From Pilimelia columellifera (GTDB taxonomy: Bacteria; Actinomycetota; Actinomycetes; Mycobacteriales; Micromonosporaceae): a stretch of DNA of 64,000 bases. Of this stretch, positions 57,078-64,000 are shown piece by piece (position 1 is the stretch's first letter; every line of letters begins with the position of its first letter). Under the pieces are notes generated by a model, which saw only the letters and a list, made by a program, of their open reading frames with translations, was not told where the DNA came from and searched no databases. The DNA is taken from positions 1 through 64,000 of the forward strand of contig NZ_BAAARY010000013.1 in NCBI RefSeq assembly GCF_039532605.1, written 5' to 3'. A program made the translations under genes and the position numbers.

Positions 57078-58892
57078 TCAGGCGTTGGCCTGCTGCGCCC
57101 CCGCCGACTCCCCCGCCGTCGGCTTCGGCTTCGGCTTGGCGTCCACGCCGGCCTCCGCGCGCTGCTGCGCGGTGATCGGTGTGGGCGCCCCGGTCAGTGG
57201 GTCGAACCCGCCGCCGGTCTTCGGGAAGGCGATGACGTCGCGGATCGAGTCGGCGCCGGCGAGCAGCATGCAGACCCGGTCCCAGCCGAAGGCGATGCCG
57301 CCGTGCGGGGGCGGGCCGTAGGTGAAGGCGTCAAGCAGGAAGCCGAACTTGTCGGTCGCTTCCTGCGCGGTGATGCCGAGCAGGTTGAACACCCGCTGCT
57401 GGACATCCTTGCGGTGGATACGGATGGACCCGCCGCCGATCTCGTTGCCGTTGCAGACGATGTCGTAGGCGTAGGCGAGCGCATCGCCCGGGGCTGACTC
57501 GAAGTTGCCGAGCCACTCAGCCTTCGGCGAGGTGAACGGGTGGTGCACGGCCGTCCAGCCGGTGTCCGCGCCGCCGGGCGCCTCGACCCGCTCGAACATC
57601 GGGGCGTCGATCACCCAGCAGAACGCCCAGGCCGACTCGTCGATCAGCCCGGACCGCTTGGCGATCTCCTGCCGGGCGGCGCCGAGCAGCTCCTGGGCGG
57701 CGCGACGCTCCGCGCCGGCGGCGAAGAAGACGGCGTCGCCGGGCTTGGCCCCGGCAGCGTCGGCGAGGCCGGCGAGGTGGTCCTCGTGCAGATTCTTGGC
57801 GACGGGGCCGCGCGGCTCGCCGGTCTCGGCGTCCAGAACGATGTAGGCCAGGCCACGGGCGCCGCGGGCCTTGGCCCAGTCCTGCCAGCCGTCCAGCTCC
57901 TTGCGGGTCTGCGAGGCCCCGCCGGGCATGACGACGGCGCCGACGTAGCCGCCGTCGTCGATGGCGCTGGCGAACACCCGGAACGCGGTGCCGCGCAGGT
58001 ACTCGGTGAGGTCGACCAGCTCGACGCCGTAGCGCAGGTCGGGCTTGTCGGAGCCGTACCGGCTCATCGCCTCGTGCCAGGTGATCCGCGGGATCGGTCG
58101 GGTGATCTCGTGCCCGGCCAGCTCGCCCCAGAGCGCGGCGACGATGTTCTCGCCGAGGTCGATGACGTCGTCCTGGGTGACGAACGACATCTCGATGTCG
58201 AGCTGGGTGAACTCGGGCTGCCGGTCGGCGCGGAAGTCCTCATCGCGGTAGCAGCGGGCGATCTGGTAGTAGCGTTCCAGGCCGGAGACCATGAGGAGCT
58301 GCTTGAACAGCTGCGGCGACTGCGGCAGCGCGTACCAGGCGCCGGGCTGGAGCCGGACCGGGACGAGGAAGTCGCGGGCGCCCTCGGGAGTGGACCGGGT
58401 CAGCGTCGGAGTCTCGATCTCCAGGAAGTCGCGGGCGTGGAGCACCTCGCGGGCGATCTGGTTGGCGCGCGAGCGCAGCCGCATCGCCGACGCTGGTCCG
58501 CTGCGCCGCAGGTCGAGGTAGCGGTAGCGGAGACGGATGTCGTCGCCTGCCTCGACGTGGTCGTCGATCGGCAGTGGCAGCGGCGCCGCCTCGGACAGCA
58601 CGTTCAGCTCGGCGGCGACGACCTCGACGGCGCCGGTGGCCAGTTCGGGGTTCTCGTTACCCTCCGGCCGCAGCCGGACCGAGCCGGTGACGGTCACGCA
58701 GAACTCGTTGCGCAGGTCGTGCGCGCTGTCCATGCCCTCGCGGAACACCACCTGGGTGACGCCTGAGGCGTCACGCAGGTCGACGAAGATCACTCCACCG
58801 TGGTCACGGCGGCGGGCCACCCAGCCGGCGAGCGTGACGGTCGCGCCGGCGTCGCTGGCGCGCAGGCTGCCGGCGTTGTGGGTACGGATCAC
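57078..58892 (-). CDS. aspS: Aspartate--tRNA ligase
   Basis: Class IIb synthetase for tRNA-Asp. The 604-residue protein has an N-terminal OB anticodon-binding domain (about 1-105), the catalytic core with CYRDEDFRADRQPEFTQLD (motif 2), a GAD insertion domain (about 285-420) and GGIAFGWDRVCMLL (motif 3). The GTG at 58892 has AGGAG 7 bases upstream; the longer frame upstream is not family-like. It ends with a Lys/Pro/Ala tail. Confidence 0.96.
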   Translation of the reverse strand: MIRTHNAGSLRASDAGATVTLAGWVARRRDHGGVIFVDLRDASGVTQVVFREGMDSAHDLRNEFCVTVTGSVRLRPEGNENPELATGAVEVVAAELNVLSEAAPLPLPIDDHVEAGDDIRLRYRYLDLRRSGPASAMRLRSRANQIAREVLHARDFLEIETPTLTRSTPEGARDFLVPVRLQPGAWYALPQSPQLFKQLLMVSGLERYYQIARCYRDEDFRADRQPEFTQLDIEMSFVTQDDVIDLGENIVAALWGELAGHEITRPIPRITWHEAMSRYGSDKPDLRYGVELVDLTEYLRGTAFRVFASAIDDGGYVGAVVMPGGASQTRKELDGWQDWAKARGARGLAYIVLDAETGEPRGPVAKNLHEDHLAGLADAAGAKPGDAVFFAAGAERRAAQELLGAARQEIAKRSGLIDESAWAFCWVIDAPMFERVEAPGGADTGWTAVHHPFTSPKAEWLGNFESAPGDALAYAYDIVCNGNEIGGGSIRIHRKDVQQRVFNLLGITAQEATDKFGFLLDAFTYGPPPHGGIAFGWDRVCMLLAGADSIRDVIAFPKTGGGFDPLTGAPTPITAQQRAEAGVDAKPKPKPTAGESAGAQQANA

Positions 58893-59103
58893 GGTGGTTC
58901 TCCTTCGCGGTGAGCTCGCCTGCCATTCTGTCAGTTGACTCGACATCGCGTAGGCCCGGGGACGACACCGGCCCAGCCGTTCCCCGGCATGAGACCGGTC
59001 GTGCGGTCGCCCGCGCCGGCGATGTGTGGCCATGGCTGTGCGAACGGCCACTGTGACGGATACCGGACTGCGAAACGGTCGCCAGCCGTCGATACTCACG
59101 CGC

Positions 59104-60162
59104 ATGAACGCACCCCACCCCGGTCAGCCGGCCGGTCATCCGATGCCCGATCCCAACCCGTCGGGTGGTTATCCGATGCCTGCGCCCAACCCGCCGGCCG
59201 GTTATCCGATGCCCGATGCCCCGGCGCCGCGCAAGCGTCACGTGGGCTGGTGGATCGCAGGCGGGATCACCGCGGTGCTTGTGCTCGGCTGCTGCGGCGT
59301 CGGCGCCGGCGCCGTGCTGTTGTCTGACCTGCCCGCCGGCGACGACGGCCCGCCGGCCATGAGCGCCGGCGACTACCACCAGCTCATTGCCCGGATCGAC
59401 GGCGATCTGGGGACGGCAATGGGCGCCGTCACGACAGCCACCAGCCCCGCCAAGGTCTCCAACGCCACCGAGAAACTCCGCGCCACGACGAGCGCGAGCC
59501 TCGACGAGATCCGTGGCACGAACCCGCCCAAGGGACAGGCGGCCGCGCACGGCGCGCTCCTGGACGCGCTCGTCTCCATGGACACCACAGCGGCCGCCAC
59601 CGGCAGCGCCGCCGACGCCTACGAAGTCTGCACGGGCACGTCGGCGGCCGCGATGATCGCCAGGTCCGAGGCGACGAAAGCCACCCGGGCGGCGGCGCAG
59701 CTGCTCGCCCAGGCGGATCCGCCGCTGGCCCAACCGTTCGCCGCCTATCTGCCGGAGCCCACGCCGGATGCCAACCGACGCCTCAAGCACGGCGCTTTCC
59801 TGGCCAGGCCCAACGGCGGCTCGGGTCACCTCAAGATCACTGGCGGCAAGCAGGACGCGCTGGTGACTCTCGCCCGCAAGGGGGCCAAGAAGCCGACGCT
59901 GAGCGTCTACATCCGGGCCAAGGCGAAGCTGACGATCACCGGAATCCGTGACGGCGACTACCGGGTCTACATCGCCAACGGAGTCGACTGGGACCCGCGC
60001 GCCAAGCGGTTCAACCGCGACTGCGGCTACCAGCGGGACACCACCGGGATGCGCTTCAGCACCAGCAGCGCCACCTACACGATCTGGCGGCTCACGTTGC
60101 AGGCCGGCGCCGCCGGGAACGTGCCGTCGGAGCCGGCAGACCCGGACACGTTCCCGATCTGA
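59104..60162 (+). CDS. Membrane protein with repeated GYPMP N terminus, unknown
   Basis: A 352-residue protein. The N terminus holds three 11-residue repeats of GxPMPxPNPxx type (about residues 11-43), then a basic patch and one transmembrane helix (about 48-75). A helical external domain with two cysteines follows, then a C-terminal beta-rich domain (RLKHGAFLARPNGGSGHLKI to PDTFPI). I do not recognise the family. I chose ATG 59104 over the ORF start at 59026 because homology-like composition starts there and GATACT lies 5 bases before it; no binding site is visible. Confidence 0.68.
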   Translation: MNAPHPGQPAGHPMPDPNPSGGYPMPAPNPPAGYPMPDAPAPRKRHVGWWIAGGITAVLVLGCCGVGAGAVLLSDLPAGDDGPPAMSAGDYHQLIARIDGDLGTAMGAVTTATSPAKVSNATEKLRATTSASLDEIRGTNPPKGQAAAHGALLDALVSMDTTAAATGSAADAYEVCTGTSAAAMIARSEATKATRAAAQLLAQADPPLAQPFAAYLPEPTPDANRRLKHGAFLARPNGGSGHLKITGGKQDALVTLARKGAKKPTLSVYIRAKAKLTITGIRDGDYRVYIANGVDWDPRAKRFNRDCGYQRDTTGMRFSTSSATYTIWRLTLQAGAAGNVPSEPADPDTFPI

Positions 60163-60165
60163 GCC

Positions 60166-61518
60166 TCAGCCGCCGTGGACCTGCGGGCGCAGGTCCACGG
60201 CCGGTGGCGCCCACGTCGCGGCGAACGCCTCGGCCTGGTCGCCGGAGCGGATGTCCTTGACCGTGTCAGGCTCGCCGTCGCCGCCGGGGAACCACACGAA
60301 CGGAATGCCCCGGCGCTCGGCGAACCGGATCTGCTTGCCGTACTTCTGCGCGCCCGGCGCCACCTCGGTGGCGATCCCCCGGGCGCGCAGCGCCGCGGCC
60401 ACCTGGTCGCAGTCAGCCCGTCGCTCCTCGTCCGGCAACGCCACCAGCACCGCCGTCGGGACCTGCCGGGATACCGTCAATACGCCGGCGCCGAACAGGA
60501 GCCCGAGCATCCGCGACACTCCGATGGACAGCCCGACGCCGGGGAAACGGTCCGCGCCGGCGGTGGCGAGGTTGTCGTAGCGGCCGCCCGAGCAGATCGA
60601 GCCAGCCCGTTCGAACCCCCGCAGCTGCGTCTCGTAGACGGTGCCGGTGTAGTAGTCCAGCCCCCGGGCGATCTTCAGCTCGGCTCGGCACAGGCCCGGC
60701 GCGTAGCGTCCGGCGGCCTCGACGACGGCAGCCAGCTCGGCCAGGCCCTCGTCGAGCATCGGGTCGTCGACGCCCAACGCCCGGACCTGGTCCACGAAGG
60801 ACGCGTCGGCGGCGCCGATCTGGGCCAGGGCCAGGCAGGCACGGGCCTGCGCGTCGCTGGCGCCGACCGTCTCGGACAGCGCCGCGGCGACCCTGTCGGG
60901 GCCGATCTTGTCGAGCTTGTCGATGACCCGCAGCGCGCCCTCGGCGTCCTCGATGCCCAGGCCGCGGTAGAAACCCTCACACAGCTTGCGGTTGTTGACC
61001 TGGATGACGACCGGCAGCTCACCGTCCGGCTGCCCCAACGGCAGCCCGCCGAGCGCGTCGCCGATCACCAACGGCAGCTCGACCTCGTAGTGGAACGGCA
61101 ACGTGTCCCGGTCGACGATGTCGATGTCGGCCTGTAGGAACTCCCGGTACCGGCCCTCCTGCGGCCGCTCGCCACGCCACACCTTCTGGATCTGGTACCG
61201 CCGGAACGGGAACTGCAACTTGCCGGCGTTCTCCAACACGAACCGGGCGAACGGCACCGTCAGGTCGAAGTGCAGGCCGAGCGCGTCCGCCCCGACGTCG
61301 GCCCCGGCGTCGTCCTGGAGCCGGCGCAGCAGGTAAACCTCCTTGGAGGTCTCGCCCTTGCGCAGCAACTGGTCCAGCGGCTCCACCGACCGGGTCTCCA
61401 ACGGCGCGAAGCCGTACAGCTCGAAAGTGGAGCGCAGCCGGTCGAGCACGTGCAGCTCGATCATCCGCTGCGGGGGCAGCCACTCGGGGAAACCGGAGAT
61501 CGGCGTCGGCTTGCTCAT
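60166..61518 (-). CDS. hisS: Histidine--tRNA ligase
   Basis: Class II synthetase for tRNA-His. The 450-residue protein has motif 2 in RRYQIQKVWRGERPQEGRYREF, the histidine signature ARGLDYYTGTVYE, GGRYDNL and the C-terminal anticodon-binding domain. The N terminus ISGFPEWLPPQRM and length differ from the 420-residue form (start FxAPKGTxD) found in mycobacteria and many streptomycetes, so this is a distinct HisRS subgroup. ATG at 61518; a GTG at 61524 is an alternative. The 3' end overlaps a terminator used by the neighbouring gene. Confidence 0.94.
   Translation of the reverse strand: MSKPTPISGFPEWLPPQRMIELHVLDRLRSTFELYGFAPLETRSVEPLDQLLRKGETSKEVYLLRRLQDDAGADVGADALGLHFDLTVPFARFVLENAGKLQFPFRRYQIQKVWRGERPQEGRYREFLQADIDIVDRDTLPFHYEVELPLVIGDALGGLPLGQPDGELPVVIQVNNRKLCEGFYRGLGIEDAEGALRVIDKLDKIGPDRVAAALSETVGASDAQARACLALAQIGAADASFVDQVRALGVDDPMLDEGLAELAAVVEAAGRYAPGLCRAELKIARGLDYYTGTVYETQLRGFERAGSICSGGRYDNLATAGADRFPGVGLSIGVSRMLGLLFGAGVLTVSRQVPTAVLVALPDEERRADCDQVAAALRARGIATEVAPGAQKYGKQIRFAERRGIPFVWFPGGDGEPDTVKDIRSGDQAEAFAATWAPPAVDLRPQVHGG
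60172..60201. terminator. Terminator hairpin inside the hisS 3' end
   Basis: A perfect 13-bp stem (60172-60184 with 60189-60201) with loop GGGC lies 9 bases past the stop of the plus-strand membrane-protein gene. It falls within the last codons of the convergent hisS. It can end plus-strand transcription and will also form in the hisS mRNA. Confidence 0.75.
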
Positions 61519-61550
61519 CTGCACCCATGCCTTGGATCAGGAGGCCGGCG

Positions 61551-61590
61551 GCCTCGGATCGGGGAAGCTAGCCTCGGATCGGGGAAGCTA
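61551..61590. repeat. Perfect 20-base tandem duplication
   Basis: The 20-base unit beginning GCCTCGGATC occurs twice head to tail (61551-61570 and 61571-61590), followed by a partial degenerate copy (CAGCCTCGG at 61592). It lies between hisS and the hydrolase gene and includes the hydrolase stop codon (TAG, 61588-61590). Probably a recent slippage duplication. Confidence 0.9.
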
Positions 61591-62298
61591 CCAGCCTCGG
61601 TTCGGCGACGCGACCGCCCCGCCGGCGCCGAGATCCCGCAGGTACGGGTTCGCCCGGCGCTCGCGGCCGATCGTCGTCGAGGGGCCGTGGCCGGGCAACA
61701 CCATTGTGTTGTCAGCCAGCGGCAGGATCTTGTCGCGGAGGCTGGCGAGCATCTGGTCGATGCTGCCGCCGGGAAGGTCCGTGCGGCCGATCGAGCCGGC
61801 GAACAGGACGTCCCCGGACAGGCACAGCTCGTCCGCCTCAGCCTGGGCCGCGGCCGGGAGCCGGAACAGCACCGACCCCCGGGTGTGACCCGGAGCGTGG
61901 TCGACAGTCAACTCCAGCCCGGCCAGCGACAGCACCGACCCATCGGTCATCTCGACGACATCCTCCGGCTCGGCGTAGCTGAACCGGCCGCCGAACAGCT
62001 CGGTGAGGTCCATCGACAACGCCTTCGCCGGGTCGGCCAGCAGCTCCCGGTCGTCCGGGTGGACGTAGGCGGAGACGCCGCGGGCGCCGCAGACCGGCGT
62101 CACCGAGAACGTGTGATCGAGGTGCCCGTGGGTGAGCAGCACCGCCGCCGGCTGGAGCCGGTGCTCGGCCAGAATCGCGTCGAGCCGGTCGATAACGCCG
62201 ATGCCCGGATCGACGATGACACACTGCTCACCAGGGGCCGGCGCCAGGACGTAACAGTTGGTCCCGAACGCGTCGGCGGGAAAGCCGGCGACGAGCAA
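61588..62298 (-). CDS. Metallo-beta-lactamase-fold hydrolase (glyoxalase II-like)
   Basis: A 236-residue hydrolase with the metal motif LTHGHLDHT, a later SGDVLFAGSIGRTDLPGG with the bridging Asp, APGHTRGS and VLPGHGPSTTIGRE, typical of the glyoxalase II-like group. The exact substrate is unknown; hydroxyacylglutathione is unlikely because actinobacteria use mycothiol. Start is TTG 62298 with GGAGG 5 bases upstream. It stands next to hisS as in other actinobacteria. Confidence 0.9.
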   Translation of the reverse strand: MLVAGFPADAFGTNCYVLAPAPGEQCVIVDPGIGVIDRLDAILAEHRLQPAAVLLTHGHLDHTFSVTPVCGARGVSAYVHPDDRELLADPAKALSMDLTELFGGRFSYAEPEDVVEMTDGSVLSLAGLELTVDHAPGHTRGSVLFRLPAAAQAEADELCLSGDVLFAGSIGRTDLPGGSIDQMLASLRDKILPLADNTMVLPGHGPSTTIGRERRANPYLRDLGAGGAVASPNRGW

Positions 62299-62460
62299 CG
62301 AAGCCTCCGAGATACAGGCGAAACCGGCTCGCGTCCGCTACCGCGGGCCGCCGACAACCGCGGACAGGACGCCAGCCTAGTCGGCTCGGCGCCGGCGCTG
62401 TCGTCGTGGCGCGTCGCCGGGAGATCCGCTTTCAGACTTTGCCCGTACACTCGTGCGGAC

Positions 62461-62476
62461 GTGTGCCGGGGCACAC
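62461..62476. promoter_or_regulatory. Inverted repeat upstream of the cyclophilin pair
   Basis: GTGTGCC-GG-GGCACAC is a perfect 7-bp inverted repeat 66 bases before the first cyclophilin gene and just after a TACACT element (62446-62451). It may be an operator or a small hairpin in the leader; no regulator can be named. Confidence 0.4.
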
Positions 62477-62541
62477 TCCTGCCCGCGCGTGGCGCTGTGG
62501 ACAGCTTGGCAACAATCAGATAACGACGAGGAGGGCGTCCG

Positions 62542-63405
62542 GTGACTCCCAGCAAGGATCGGCAGCGCAGGCTCGCCCGCGCCAAGCTCGACCGGCAGTT
62601 GGCCAAGCAGGCCCGGGCGGCCAGGCTGCGTCGTCAGATCCTGGCCGGGCTCGCCACCGCGATGTCCCTTTTGCTTGTCGCCGGCGGGATGGCCCACTTC
62701 TTCGGCGCGTTCGACGACGAGCCCGCTGCGAACACCGCGGTCTGCGGTTGGACCCCCCTCGACCCGGCCGCGAATCCGGCCCTCAAGGACGTCGGCACGC
62801 CGCCCACGACAGGCGTACCCGAAACCGGCGCGGCGACGCTCGACATCGCCACCAGCTACGGGATCATCAACGCCACGCTGCCGATCGCGTCCGCTCCCTG
62901 CGCCGTCGCGAGCCTGCGGCACCTGGCCGCGAAGACGTTCTACAACAACACCACCTGCCACGAGCTGACCGGAAACTACCTCACCTGCGGCGACCCCAGC
63001 GGCACCGGCAACGGCGGACCCACATACAGCGTCCTCGCCGAGAACCGACCGGACCCGGGCGCCTCGCCCGCCAAGCCCGGCGAGCCGCCGCAGTACCCGC
63101 GCGGCACGATCGCCCTCAAGCGCACCGGCCCGGCCAGCTACGGCAGCCAGTTCGTCATCGTCCACAAGGACATCACCACCGACGACCCCACCCTGGCCAC
63201 CGTCGGTTACGTCACCACGAACATGTACCTGATGGACCGGATCGTCAAAGCCGGGACCGTCGACAACGGCGCCGGCGACAAGACCCGACCGGCCAAACCG
63301 GTCACCCTCGCCTACGTCAACGTCGAAGGCGGGCTCGACCAGGGACTCATCACCATCACGCCGCCGCCGGCGGCGCCCTCACCCGTGACGTCACCGACCC
63401 GGTGA
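62542..63405 (+). CDS. Cyclophilin-like protein with degenerate active site
   Basis: A 287-residue protein with a basic N terminus (1-31), one transmembrane helix (about 33-52) and an external cyclophilin domain (about 95-265). The active site is altered: CHR becomes CHE, LQCGDP becomes LTCGDP, and the GSQFF segment reads GSQFV. The catalytic Arg, Gln and one Phe are therefore missing, and PPIase activity is doubtful. A Pro/Thr/Ser tail follows. GTG start with GAGGAGG upstream. It precedes a second, intact cyclophilin. Confidence 0.88.
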   Translation: MTPSKDRQRRLARAKLDRQLAKQARAARLRRQILAGLATAMSLLLVAGGMAHFFGAFDDEPAANTAVCGWTPLDPAANPALKDVGTPPTTGVPETGAATLDIATSYGIINATLPIASAPCAVASLRHLAAKTFYNNTTCHELTGNYLTCGDPSGTGNGGPTYSVLAENRPDPGASPAKPGEPPQYPRGTIALKRTGPASYGSQFVIVHKDITTDDPTLATVGYVTTNMYLMDRIVKAGTVDNGAGDKTRPAKPVTLAYVNVEGGLDQGLITITPPPAAPSPVTSPTR

Positions 63406-63451
63406 CCACCGCCCCCACGTCCGACCGACAGGCACGCCGTAAGGAGCGAAG

Positions 63452-64000
63452 GTGAACGCGACGAACCAGCGGGACGCCGCCCGGGCCCGTTTGGAACAAC
63501 AGATGGCCGAACGTAAGAGCGCGGCGCGGCGCAAGCGCAGGGTGCTCACCGGCGTGGCGGCCGGCGCGGCCGTCGTCGTCGTCGGCGGCGCCACCGCGTG
63601 GGTGATCCACATCGCCACCCGGCCCGTCCCGGCCGAGTGCGACTACCAGGCGCTGCCCGCCGAGGCGGTCACCCCGACAGTCAAGGACGTCGGCAAGCCA
63701 CCGGCCGAGGTGCCCAAGTCCGGCATGAAGACGATGACGCTGAGCACCAACTTCGGCGACGTCGACATCGTCATGGACCGCGCGCTGGCGCCGTGCACCG
63801 TGGCGAGCTTCACGCACCTGGCGAGCAAGAACTTCTTCAACGACACCAAGTGCCACCGGATGTTCCCGGGGATGCTCCAGTGCGGGGACCCCAGCGCCAA
63901 GGGCCCCGGCTACCGGCAGACCGACGGCACGGGCGGTCCCAACTACGTCTTCGGCACCGAGAACCTGCCGCTGAACAAGCGGCCGGCGTACCCGGCCGGG
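63452..64000 (+). CDS. Peptidyl-prolyl cis-trans isomerase, cyclophilin type (partial)
   Basis: The first 183 codons of a membrane-anchored cyclophilin; the gene runs off the right edge. It has a charged N terminus (1-31), one transmembrane helix (about 32-53) and the start of the domain (MKTMTLSTNFGDVDIVMDR). KCHRMFPGMLQCGDP keeps the catalytic Arg and Gln that its neighbour lacks. GTG at 63452 has AAGGAG 5 bases upstream. It lies 46 bases after the first cyclophilin, so the two are probably co-transcribed. Confidence 0.93.
   Translation, partial: MNATNQRDAARARLEQQMAERKSAARRKRRVLTGVAAGAAVVVVGGATAWVIHIATRPVPAECDYQALPAEAVTPTVKDVGKPPAEVPKSGMKTMTLSTNFGDVDIVMDRALAPCTVASFTHLASKNFFNDTKCHRMFPGMLQCGDPSAKGPGYRQTDGTGGPNYVFGTENLPLNKRPAYPAG

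Overview
This is a high-GC actinomycete chromosome segment made almost entirely of core housekeeping genes. The gene order (argR-argG-argH; pheS-pheT; infC-rpmI-rplT; the rib genes; fmt-rsmB; mihF-gmk-rpoZ-coaBC-metK-priA; pyrR-pyrB-pyrC-carA-carB-pyrD; nusB-efp; the aro genes; mltG-ruvX-alaS; rarA-aspS-hisS; cyclophilins) is the conserved actinobacterial arrangement. BldD, an actinobacterial integration host factor (mihF), a degenerate PriA and many GTG/TTG starts support this. BldD and the gene order suggest a sporulating actinomycete, possibly Micromonosporales; that is inference, because only about 40 bases of 16S rRNA are present. I saw no prophage, insertion sequence, CRISPR array, secondary-metabolite cluster or convincing tRNA gene.

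Layout. Positions 1-40 are the 5' end of a 16S rRNA gene on the minus strand, preceded by a boxA-like antitermination site and two sigma70-like promoters. Almost everything from there to about 62.3 kb is also on the minus strand, so transcription runs from high to low coordinates. Reading upward: tyrS, mpg, argH, argG, argR (0.7-5.9 kb); pheT, pheS (6-9.6 kb); a small DUF4177-like gene, an rRNA methyltransferase and the rplT-rpmI-infC operon (9.7-12.5 kb); a PH-domain gene, hisG, hisE, and ribH-ribBA-ribE under an FMN riboswitch (12.5-16.9 kb); a REC-GGDEF regulator, rpe and a membrane/GNAT-like protein (17-19.4 kb); rsmB-fmt-def (20.7-23.6 kb); priA, metK, coaBC, rpoZ, gmk, mihF (25.5-31.3 kb); a pyrimidine operon that carries bioA (31.5-42.1 kb); nusB-efp (43-44 kb); aroQ-aroB-aroK-aroC-aroE followed by mltG-ruvX-alaS (44.1-52.5 kb); three membrane-protein genes and rarA (52.5-56.4 kb); aspS, hisS and a metallo-beta-lactamase-fold hydrolase (57-62.3 kb). 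Plus-strand genes are few: an unknown secreted or anchored protein (19.6 kb), a HEAT-repeat protein (23.7 kb), bldD (42.4 kb), two proline-rich membrane proteins (56.6 and 59.1 kb) and two cyclophilin-type proteins (62.5 kb to the window end).

Operons are tightly packed. At least fifteen gene pairs overlap by the 4-base ATGA/GTGA/TTGA arrangement. Regulation that can be read directly includes an ARG box on the argR -10 element, an FMN riboswitch, a PyrR-binding loop next to the pyrR ribosome binding site, an ATC start codon with a strong Shine-Dalgarno for infC, and several long perfect terminator hairpins.

The window is largely ordinary core genome, and I did not find a convincing new multi-gene system. 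The points most worth a second look are: absence of argC-J-B-D-F from its usual place between pheT and argR; absence of ribD from the rib cluster; bioA embedded in the pyrimidine operon; a BldD whose c-di-GMP motif reads RADD instead of RQDD; a cyclophilin pair in which one member has lost its catalytic residues; and three phased direct repeats between rarA and a divergent membrane-protein gene.
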